DNA from: Chlorops oryzae
Lineage: Eukaryota > Arthropoda > Insecta > Diptera > Chloropidae
Direction of reading: 5' to 3'
NCBI GenBank assembly: GCA_020466095.1
Contig: CM035808.1
Span: 46,330,393 to 46,394,392 of the forward strand
DNA: 64,000 nucleotides
The notes below the pieces were generated by a model that had not been told where the DNA came from, searched no databases, and saw nothing but the letters and a program-made list of their open reading frames with translations. Position 1 is the first letter of the stretch, and every line of letters begins with the position of its first letter. Of the stretch, positions 54,590 to 64,000 are shown piece by piece. The translations under genes were made by a program, and so were the position numbers.

Positions 54590-55967
54590 TCAAGTTTTCA
54601 TATAAGCAGGCACATTTTGATCCTTGGCAACCCAAAACGAATCGATTATTTCGCCGTTCTTATCATCGGATACTTGTTCGAAGTGTAAATGGGTGCGATT
54701 ATACGCTTTCATTCGGGTGTAACCGTAGTCCTATAAAATAAGAGATTACAATTTTATAAAATATTCAAATTTTAATAACATTATCAACTTACATTGCTAT
54801 GGAAAGCATTCCACGAAGGTAAGGTCTCTGAAAATGGTTCTTTTTCCTCATTACAGCCGGCCGATCCAGTAATTATTTGTATTGGAGCCTTTGCATTAGC
54901 ATAGGGAGCATTTACTGATCCATTGTAGACCTTAAAATCATAAATCGGCCATAAACGCGTGTAAAAGTGTTCGTGAGCGAAAATTTCAACATCGACACCA
55001 TATTTATAGAAGAGATCCTCTAATCCGAACCATTCCAGCATCGGCAAGCCCTTGCGTATGTAAGTTTCCAGTTTTCCACTGCAATCATATTCCTTATCGT
55101 CACTGCAATACATCGGACGATGACCATATGTTACAATCCATGGACGCACAGCACGATTTTCCGGTTTATTAGCTTCACGCAAATCTTGCTCAAGCCACTC
55201 GAATTGCTTTGTCAATAGTTTGAAACCGTAATCGAGAAAATAATAGACTTCGGTTGAAAATGAAATAAAATGAACTGGTCCCAAATCAAAACTGTACCAC
55301 AAACTATCACGTCCACCAGGCATATTAAAACGCGTCTTATAGTTGGAAAAGTTGCTGCAAAACAAGAGAGATATCATTTAAAATTCATTGGAATAGTAAT
55401 AAACACTCACTATTTCTCTTCGTGATTGCCTGGACACACCATATAGGGAACATACGCGGCTATAGTTTCGATTTGACGCATAAAGGCATCTCCGACCTTA
55501 GCGTTATCCGTATCCATGTCATAGGCAAAGTCTCCAACATGTATGATCGCATCGTACATTCCGCGTTGAGTATCCTGTTGCAAACGTGCCAACGATTGGG
55601 CATTCTCATTCCCCATATCGCCGAATATGGCCAACGAGGGCATCCAGTCATTTCCACTTGGCGGTGTTGTAAAAGAGAAACGTGCCGACCATCCCAGATC
55701 ACTGCCGCACGCGTACTCGTAACGCGTTTTTGGTTTCAATCCATTTAGAGCCACTTTATGTATATACTGCTTGTAACGCTTTTCACCGCCGTCCACAAAG
55801 AGTCTCTCTTCTCCTTGCACCGTGTTCAGTGACTTCGGATCGCTGTAATTTTCGCCGAATATTACAGTCGATTGATTGGTTGCATCACGGGTTGACCAGG
55901 TAACGACAATGTCATTTGTGTGTTCTATTTGAGAAGATGAAGTAAAATTGAAGATATATGTTGGCAT
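54590..55967 (-). CDS. Purple acid phosphatase (ACP7-like), copy 1
   Basis: This is a binuclear-metal phosphoesterase of the ACP7 / fly CG1637 type. Exons are 55967-55411, 55354-54793 and 54730-54590 (TGA); 419 residues with the ATG at 55967. All five metal-ligand motifs are present: FGDMGNEN, VGDFAYD, GNHEE, YGHRPMYC and AHEHFYTR. Unlike copies 2 and 3 it has no intron after QYIHK. The N-terminus is MPTYIFNFTSSSQIEHTND, with no signal peptide, although the ATAG before EHTND is the family acceptor site. A TATA box 125 bp upstream suggests transcription starts locally. The alternative is a distant first exon joined at 55938. Confidence 0.88.
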
Positions 55968-56090
55968 TGTTGGGTGATTGCTTTTCTTTTTATTTAATTA
56001 TCTTTAAAGCTATTGTAATTTTTTTTTTTTAGGACTTTAACAGAAAATATGACCAATATGATTGATACAAAACACTAGTCCTTTCGCTTC

Positions 56091-56098
56091 CTTTTATA
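56091..56098 (-). promoter_or_regulatory. TATA box upstream of acid phosphatase copy 1
   Basis: GGTATAAAAGG on the minus strand is followed about 30 bases downstream by GTATCAATCATATT, a fair initiator, and then by an A-rich leader and CCCAACAATG at 55967. This supports a private promoter for copy 1 between it and copy 2. Confidence 0.6.
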
Positions 56099-56298
56099 CC
56101 TTCTACCATCCGATATATCTCGAAAATTTCAATAAATAGTCTAATTTAGTTCTGGAATGTTCGTTTATTAAATGAGATTTTTTTTAAATGCCCTTACAAA
56201 ACATACGAGTATGATAGCATCTTGTTATAAGTACTTTTGGTGTTAAAAATTTGGTAATACATAAAAATCACATAGGAATTATCACTTTTTCGCGTTTA

Positions 56299-57690
56299 TT
56301 AAACATTATAAGATCCATGCCGATCCTTGATAACCCAGAAAGAATCAATGATTTTCCCTTTATCATCAGACATTTGTTCAAAGAACAAATGGGTTCTGTT
56401 GAACGCTTTAAGACGAGTGTATCCAAAATCCTACAAGACAAATTCAAAATCATTAGTCCCTCAAAGTATTTCATCAAAAGCATTTAATACACACCTGACT
56501 ATGGAATGCACTCCACTTGGGAATGTCTTTGAAAAATGGCTCTCGACCTTCTTTATTCCCTCCAGCGCCAGTTATAATATGAACTGGCGCTTTCGGGTTC
56601 CGATAGGGCTCCGCAAGTGACCCATTATAAACCGTATAGTTAAAAATCGGCCAGAGTCGCTCGTAACAATGTTCGTGCGCCCATATCTCAACGTCAACTC
56701 CGTGATCGTAGAATAATTTTTCCAAGCCAAAAATTCCAAACACCGGCAGCCCTTTGCGAACGACAGTTTCGTGCGTTGCACAATCATCGCCGTTATCATT
56801 ACTGCAGTACATGGGACGATGTCCAAAGGTTATAATCCACGGTTGCTTTGCACGGTTTTCCGGCTTATTCGCTTCGCGTAAATCATTTTCCAACCATTCG
56901 TATTGAAAGACAAGTGGCTTCAAGCCTAGTTGTAAGAAGTAATAGACTTCCGTTGAGAAACCCACAAAGTGAAGAGGACCAAGATTAAAGCTATAGAAAA
57001 GATTCTCCGAGCCACCAGGCATGCTAAATCGAGCACGGTAATTTGAAAAGTTGCTGCAATGAAGATTTAAAGAGTAATAATAAATCTTTTGAATAAAACC
57101 GAGCGACAACTTACTACTTCTCTTCGTGATTGCCAGCACAGACCATATATGGAACATAGGCGGCTATCGTTTCTATTTGGCGCATAAAGGCATCGCCGAC
57201 TGCAGCATTTTCTGAATGCATATCGTAAGCGAAATCGCCGACATGCAAAATGGCGTCATACATTCGTCTCTGCGTGTCTTGTTGAAGACGAGGCAACGAT
57301 TGGGCATTCTCGTTACCCAGGTCGCCGAAAATAGCCAAAGTGGGTGACCATTCCGTGTGATTCGGTGGCGTGTGAAACCAAAATTGAGCAGACCAACCTA
57401 AATCACTGCCACAGTGATAAATATAATCGCTATCGGGAATCAGGTTGGTCAATGTCACCTAAATTGGGTCGAAATAAAAGATTTTTATAATGAGATTCCT
57501 ATTTGAGCTATCCTTATATAACTTACACGGTGTATGTATTGAGAGCTTTTTCCATTGCCACCATCGATGAATTTTATAGGCCCACTTTCAGACTTTTTCA
57601 CTAAATCATAGTTTTTGTGACCGTATTCACAGATCGAAGAGCGAGTATCGTCGCGTGTTGACCAAGTTACAACGATGTCTTGTGTTGTTT
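56299..57690 (-). CDS. Purple acid phosphatase (ACP7-like), copy 2, 5' exon not found
   Basis: Exons are 57690-57527, 57458-57115, 57053-56495 and 56430-56299 (TAA), with all phases consistent. Metal-ligand motifs: FGDLGNEN, VGDFAYD, GNHEE, FGHRPMYC and AHEHCYER. The first exon opens at the conserved TTQDIVVTWSTRD in phase 1, so an upstream exon supplying the signal peptide and first strand is needed. An ATG at 57712 exists in front, but it reads through the acceptor. No exon was recognised between here and copy 3. It has the intron before DFGYTR that copy 1 shares and copy 3 lacks. Confidence 0.88.
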
Positions 57691-57719
57691 CTAGGTAGTG
57701 TTTTGAAAACATTAAAAAA

Positions 57720-58125
57720 TGTGTTTTTTCGATGGAACATTTTAAAGAATCACCCTCAAATGTTTACATTTGCCAAGAAAAGTAAAAGTAAAGCTGGACT
57801 CAAAATTTCGCACATTAAACTCTTCATTTAAGCATCGATAACAATTTGCTGGAATCTATTCGATAGTACTGTGATTTGAGGGTAAAAACTGTTATATTGG
57901 GGTGTAAAAGATCGGCGAAACGTTGCGATTAATATGAAATTAAATTTTCTATTTTTTTTTCATAAATTAGATAAGATACAACCTGTAAGCTCGAAGAGTT
58001 AGAAGATACTCAGAAATACATAAGAATTTCTTTTGGTCTAGAGTATTTTTTTCCTTGAGTCGAGCCTTCCGGGTTGTCATAGTCAAATTCGAATTGAAAT
58101 CGTTTTTCAGGAGATTAAAAAAAAA
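57720..58125. other. Upstream of acid phosphatase copy 2
   Basis: No exon, TATA box or repeat was recognised; the minus frame 57967-58185 runs into the repeat that follows. Confidence 0.4.
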
Positions 58126-58970
58126 AACAAGTAAGGGTGTTATAGTCAGGCGAGCCTGACAATAGAATACCCGACACAGACTCACATGTTCAAATAATTT
58201 TTAATATCAAGAGGTGTTTAAGACCATAAGGGGCCCCATATACCGACTTTTGATAGATTTCTTTATGAAAACTGCCCCTTTGCCACGCCCTTTTTTCCAA
58301 TTTTTGTTGAACTATAATCGGAGGCTTAAATATACGCTCAAATTTTAAGTTTCATTAAAATATTTCGAGAAAGTCCGATTTTGAGGCAGTTTTGGGATTT
58401 TTGTGACAGACCCTAGTACTGGAGGTACCCTCAATAATGGACCGATCAATAAAATTTTTTGGGAGGATGTTTATGGCTACAAAGGAAGCATAAGTGCCAA
58501 ATTTCAATTTCAAGTCCCATTTGAATTTCGGGTGGAAGAGACAATTTTCGAAAAACGCCCATCTGCCACGCCCACTTTCAAAATTTTTGGAAATGGTATT
58601 ACTTGCCTTGAAACATGTTCAAATATCAAATTTCATCAAAATATGTTGAAATACTTCGATTTTAGAGCAGTTTTTGTGATTTTCGTAACAGACCCTAGTA
58701 CTGGAGGTACCCCTAAAAATGGTCCGATCGGGTACATTCTCGAACTTATCATGTCGCCGTGAGCACGCATACCAAATTTTGTCAAGATAGCTCAACTCCT
58801 TCGATAAGATAACTGTATACAGACAGACGGACGTGTCTAAATCGAATCTCCTGGTGACGCTGATCATTTCTATATATATTTTGTATGGTCTATCTCGACT
58901 GGTTCTGGGTGTTACACACAACCACACAAACGAATATACCCTCGACACAGAGTGTGTCGGGTATAAAAAC
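58126..58970 (+). repeat. Interspersed repeat with ATACCCGACAC ends, full-length copy
   Basis: It starts ACAAGTAAGGGTGTTATAG, with palindrome GTCAGGCGAGCCTGAC, and ends GAGTGTGTCGGGTATAAAAA. Its ATACCCGACAC motif is inverted between the two ends. A block of about 280 bp is tandemly duplicated inside (CAGACCCTAGTACTGGAGGT at 58408 and 58688). A partial copy is at 5826-6090. It is a non-coding mobile repeat of uncertain class. Confidence 0.75.
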
Positions 58971-60015
58971 TGGTGTTTAAGTTAATAGTTTTTTATGGAA
59001 ATTTGAACATACTAAAACTTAAGGTCGTTCGATGTACTACAATAGATGCTCACACAACATTCAAGAAAAAGGAAAAATTGAAAAAATTTGTCAAACTCCA
59101 GCAAATCGGTTTAAACTTTGTCAAACAACCCGTGGAACAGCTGTGGACTTATACTAGAAGCCCAATACCTTAACGATTTGTAGCACAATCACGACAATAG
59201 TAAGATAGATTGTGTAACTAATGGGTAGCTTAACAGACGAAAAATATATATTGTTAACAAAAATAATATTTTTTTTAAATTTATTATTCATGATATAAAA
59301 TTTTAGAATGCAGTGTATTTTATATAAAAACTAAAAAAAAAAAAACACATTTTAAATTATATGTATATATCAAAGGCTTTTAGACAAATATGACAATAAA
59401 TATTCAACACATGCCATTTGGCAAATGCTAGGGCATATTTACCAACATATTGTAAACAAATTTGAAAGTTGAATTAAATTTTTTTATTTAGAATTTGCAT
59501 TCAATATGCAACTTTTAACGTATAGCAAAATTGAGCACATCCATTTCAGGTATAGTCAAATATCACAATAGATGTGAAACTATATGGGCATGAGCTTAGA
59601 CAGACGATAATTTCATTAGTTCATATCGCTTAATCCAATCCAAAATTAATATTTGCTTTTTCAAGTTTGCGCAGATTATTTCAGATATAAAATTTTAGAA
59701 TGAATGTAATCAGTGTTTTTTATACAAAACAGCTGTACATATCTTAAAAAAAACTTAAACACTTTTGATAATTATATTTGATAAAATATCTTAAAAGTTT
59801 TTAGAAAAGAAATAAGATATTATTTAAACATTCTTTAATTTGGAATATGGTCTAAGCATTTTTGGTTTTACATGTCCTTTACATCTAACTGAGCTGACCT
59901 TATAAACATTTCTTTCACTTTTTTGCCTTTCATACATATTTTATTATAACATGGAAACTTGTCATTCTAAATATTCTATGACATTCACATTTAATTTACA
60001 TTTTTTGATGATTTA
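58971..60015. other. Intergenic DNA, no gene seen
   Basis: Very AT-rich. No supported frame or repeat end. Confidence 0.4.
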
Positions 60016-60514
60016 GGGCCAATATTACCAAGCATATTTAAAAAATTTTTAAAATTAAAATTAAAATTTGTTTAAAATAAATTTCATTTTCAATATCGTA
60101 TTTTTTAAGCATCGAAATATACGGCAGCACCGTCTACTTCCAGGGCTGTGAGTACATTTGACAGCTGATTAGATCGTTATTTTTAAAAAGGGATTCTATA
60201 CAGAGCCATTCTAACTATAGTTAGACAATAACTATTGTTTCGTACTCCTAATTGCTGCGCTGTGACTCCAAAGCTTCTAGTCCTGTCTATCGTATTGTCT
60301 TATTTCCAAAACTGCATTTTTTTGAAAATTATTTCTTTGAATTTTTCCAAACAGCTGGTTTTTGAAAATCGAGCTCAAATTTGATGTCATATTTAAACGC
60401 AGTGCCGAGGTGATTTAAAAGATTTTTAAAATTTTTTTAAAAATTGGAATGGTAAAAACCAAAAGCGGATTTTTAATTTAAAAAATTTTTAAATATGCTT
60501 GGTAATATTGGCCC
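60016..60514. mobile_element. PIF/Harbinger-type MITE
   Basis: The ends are GGGCCAATATTACCAAGCAT and the inverted ATGCTTGGTAATATTGGCCC. Arms of about 45 bp continue into AAAAATTTTTAAA. The TTA target duplication lies at 60013-60015 and 60515-60517. 499 bp, non-coding. Confidence 0.85.
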
Positions 60515-61492
60515 TTAGTTTATATTTAAAGTTAATTTGTGCTCAACATTCTGAAGTCACTTCAATACGGTCGAGGGAATGTAAAAAAAAAAACAATTTT
60601 TTTAATACCATCGGAAAGGGGAATGTTTGGAGATTCATTGTCTTAAAGCAAATGGTCTCAGATAATAGTTAAACTTTTAAGTCCTTAGAAGAATAAAACG
60701 AGATCAAAACTCGAAAATCATTTAATTTTGCTTTTCAAAGCTCTGCTAAGTTCGATGTCTTGTTGCCTTTTCTCCTTACGGGTTTTGCGAAAGAAAGAAG
60801 TCTATCAAGCATGTTAAATAGTTATGGCGAAATGCTAATATTCGTTGCTATACCGTAAGGGAAAATTAAAAAAAAAAATAATACTCTATTGGAATTCAAC
60901 TTTGACGCTACAAGTTAAAGAGGTTTTAGATTAGACTATGAGACCTTTTTGAGGTCATCGAATGTAAAAAAAATGTTTAACTTTGCAATACCAAAACGGT
61001 TTCGTACCGGTTCGGAAACTTTGGGCCAGAAATCATAAAAGGAGGTTAAAATCATTATTAAATTTTGGAGACTTTTGCTATTTGTATATACTATATGGAG
61101 TTTTTGGGGTCAGTTATTGCAACAGTTCTTTTCTCGATATCTAAGGCTAAAACCTTGCTATAGATAGGAAAATAAAATATTAAACGATTAACGAGATATA
61201 GCCATAAGTAAGTGCGCAACTTAATTCTCGGCCAAACTTTTCGAGATCGATTTAAAACTGATCTGTAGCCAATCTAGCAAAACTAAATATAGGGATTTGA
61301 TACATTTATCAAGTGTTTTCAGGAACTGCGATCAAAATTTTGTTTACATGCTAAATGCTGCATCGTGTTGCTGATTTCAAAAGAATTACTATAAATTAAA
61401 AAGCTTGAGAAAATTAAGCCTCAAAGAGTTGTCGTGTTGTGAAATTGTGGAGTGATTGAAATATCTACTTTTTATGTGTATCGAGAAAAATT
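60515..61492. other. Intergenic DNA, no gene seen
   Basis: 3' flank of acid phosphatase copy 3. No supported feature. Confidence 0.4.
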
Positions 61493-62904
61493 CTAGAAAG
61501 CTTCCGTATAGCTTCCATGTTTGTCCTTAATTATATAGAAGGAATCAATAACTGTTCCGTTCTTGTCATCGGATATCTGTTCGAAGTACACATGAGTATG
61601 ATTGTGAACTTTAAGCCTAGTATAGCCGTAGTCTTGACTATGAAAAGCACTCCATTCAGGTATAATATGTACGAATGGTTCACGTCCTTCTTTGCATCCT
61701 GCCGATCCAGTGACTATGTGTACCGGTGCACGTGGATTACGATACGGTTCGTTCAGCGACCCATTATAGACTTTATAATCATAAATAGGCCAAAGCCGTT
61801 CGTATGAATGTTCGTGCGCCCAAACTTCCACATCGACACCGTGTTTATAGAATAGTTCCTCCAAACCGAACATATGCACAAACGGCCAACCCACACGCGT
61901 CAATGTCTCTGAATGCGTGCAATCATTATCGTTTTCATTACTGCAATACATAGGCCGATGTCCGAACACAATAATCCATGGACGTTTTGCACGATTTTCC
62001 GGTTTATTTGCCTCCGTTAAGTCTTTCTCCAACCAATCGTATTGAAAGACGAGGGTTTTTAAACCATAATTCAAAAAATAATACATTTCCGTTGAGATCG
62101 CAATGAAATGCGCCGGACCGAGATCGAAACTGTAGAAGAGATTTTCATTTCCACCGGGCATACTAAAGCGGGCACGATAATTGGAAAAGTTGCTGTGCGA
62201 AATCACAAGAGAAGAGAAGAGAAGAGAAAATCGTTTCATTTCATGTGGGGACCAAAAAAAAAACTCTACACTCACTATTTCTCCTCATGATTTCCCGGAC
62301 AGACCATGTATGGTACATAGGCAGCAATTGTTTCCACTTGGCGCATGAATTCATCACCGACACGCGCATCATCCGTATTCATGTCGTAAGCGAAGTCACC
62401 GACATGTATGATCGCATCGTACATACCCGATTGGGTGTCGTACTGCAGACGCGTCAACGATTGGGCATTTTCATTTCCCATATCACCGAATAGTGCCAAT
62501 GATGGTGACCACTGATGGTTAACACTATCATCGGGAACGGTATGGAATTCGAATTTTGGCGACCAACCGAGCTCACCACCACAATGGTAGACGTATGTTG
62601 TATTCGGTTTCAAATTGGTCAATCGAACCTTCAAAGGTGAAGGCGAAGTGTTTTAGTTTTTTTTTTTGCAAGGACAAATGAAAAATAAAAGAAAAACGAT
62701 AACTCAAATGAGACGAAAAGGTTAAAGGACAACGACAATTTACCCGATGTATAAATTGTGTCTTTTGCTTCGGCCCACCGTCAACGAATTTCTCAGAGTT
62801 ACCCGTGGCTCGTTCTTCGAATCTATCATTTGTGCCATAGTCAACCAACGACAGGCCTGCATCGTCCCGTGTTGACCAAGTTACCACAATTTCATTCGAA
62901 TGCT
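61493..62904 (-). CDS. ACP7: Purple acid phosphatase (ACP7-like), copy 3, 5' exon not found
   Basis: Exons are 62904-62744, 62628-62276 and 62192-61493. The first opens at EHSNEIVVTWSTRD in phase 1, as in the other copies, and needs an upstream exon that I cannot find in 62905-64000. Metal-ligand motifs are FGDMGNEN, VGDFAYD, GNHEE, FGHRPMYC and AHEHSYER. It is the closest of the three to the Drosophila CG1637 reading (SNENDNDCTHSETLTRVGWP), so it may be the ancestral copy. The intron before DYGYTR present in copies 1 and 2 is absent. The C-terminus is KDKHGSYTEAF. Confidence 0.9.
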
Positions 62905-64000
62905 CTGTAAAAAGAGCACAAAACAGAAAAAAAAAAATCGTTCAGAATTCAAATCTAAATTCGCGCTATTTAAGTATATGATATACTATTAATATAAAAA
63001 AAAAAAAAATTATCAGCAAAAGTACTTCAGAAAATGTGCGCATATAAAAATAAGCAACAACAAAGAGTTTTTGATATAGAAAACAAAGCAGTTTCAAGGT
63101 TGAAATTCAAATGAAGTAACTTTTAAAAATGTGCACAATAAATAATAATAAAAAAAAAAACTGTTTATCAGCAATCAAAAATCGGGATTTGTTGAAGAAG
63201 TGGCGATAATTTTAAGAGCTCCCCTTTTTAAGAGAATAGCCCGCATTTTTAAAATGTTTCTCTTGTCTTGAAGATGAAGAGACTGAATTGAATACAGTCT
63301 GGTAAAAAATAGGATCTCTTACGGAGAAAAATCATAGGTAGATTAGCCTAAAATACCAGCTCCACAAGATGTCCCTAGTGGGTGACTTTGAGTGCAGAGT
63401 TTGGCTTGAACAAGAAGAGACCGAATTCTATATAATGGGTGAATATGTTGCCCGGTGTAGGCTGAGGCTCCAACGTTTTAATAATCCTTTCTTTAGGAAC
63501 TACGAACTGAGGGACAAGAACTATCTAAATAACTAAATCCTCTCCGTCGTAAGAAATTTCGAGGACATAGTAGAACAAAGCACTTACTTAAATGGTACCG
63601 AAACGCACAATAGACATATTCTCATCGCAGTGCCTCCATTTTGCGAAGGAAAGAAACCCTTAAACTCGAAAGAAATATCTTACTTTGGTCAAAAACAAAG
63701 AGCCCACATGAAAAAATAAAATGTTTTAACAGTAGGTAACAGAAATTTCAGCAGTTTTGGTTGAGAAAAGTTCAATAACTTGATAAATTTAATTTTGAAG
63801 CCATGAAAAACGGGTGCAAACACTGAAAGTAAAATAATTTGATCGTGAATAAATGAATCGATCGAGAGAGCCATACACTTGATCTATGTCATTTGTAGAG
63901 CCCAATAGGGAGAATAAAAGCAGCACATTCACATTTTTATTTCGACTAAGCGAACGTTCCATGGAAACGAAAAGTTTAGTCCCGATAGTAACAACAACAA
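62905..64000. other. Upstream of acid phosphatase copy 3, probably intron 1
   Basis: AT-rich, with A tracts near 62930, 63000 and 63150. It is presumably intron of copy 3 leading to a first exon beyond the window. No exon with a signal peptide was recognised. Confidence 0.45.

Overview
The window is nuclear DNA from a higher (schizophoran) fly. Gene models reconstruct closely to the Drosophila versions, introns are short with GT/AG ends, intergenic DNA is AT-rich, and the non-coding space is packed with short TIR elements. The protein set would fit a tephritid or related acalyptrate, but I cannot fix the genus from sequence alone. Several genes have X-linked (Muller A) relatives in Drosophila, which is recalled knowledge and not tested here.

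Layout. 1-7 kb: nested TIR elements, no gene. 7.0-11.9 kb (+): vinculin, complete except for its first coding exon, which must lie upstream. 15.4-16.7 kb (+): an intronless phosphatidylserine synthase, convergent with PGAM5 (17.3-18.3 kb, -). 19.2-20.25 kb: nested hAT-type elements. 20.6-24.75 kb (-): Mybbp1A, divergent from Top3beta (26.5-29.5 kb, +); the gap between them holds at least three hairpin MITEs. 29.5-33.8 kb: repeats and tandem arrays. 33.8-35.0 kb (+): a mitochondrial-carrier-homologue (Mtch-like) gene with a one-base frameshift, followed by a dead mariner and a degraded duplicate of the gene's 3' end. 41.4-42.3 kb (+): a secreted GYGG-repeat protein behind a TATA box. 44.4-45.3 kb (+): an intronless DHHC palmitoyltransferase. 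47.0-49.1 kb (-): a vanin/biotinidase-like gene with all catalytic residues but a one-base frameshift. 54.6-62.9 kb (-): three tandem purple acid phosphatase genes.

Functional links between the genes are loose; this is not an operon-like system. Vinculin acts in adhesion, PSS and PGAM5 concern membrane lipid and mitochondrial quality control, Mybbp1A concerns the nucleolus, and Top3beta handles DNA and RNA topology. The DHHC gene, the Mtch-like gene and PSS are intronless, which suggests retroposition for some of them. The acid phosphatases are a local tandem expansion with differing intron content.

The most unusual signal is in the repeats. At least three unrelated TIR elements (2594-3456, 19578-20051, 53094-53932) each carry internal tRNA-like modules with recognisable Pol III A and B boxes. 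Their long imperfect arms are built from short repeated words. Other points worth checking are an in-frame alternative 5' exon before the vinculin tail, a private TATA promoter for the first acid phosphatase that would remove its signal peptide, and a dense TATCGATA cluster at about 51.85-52.04 kb.
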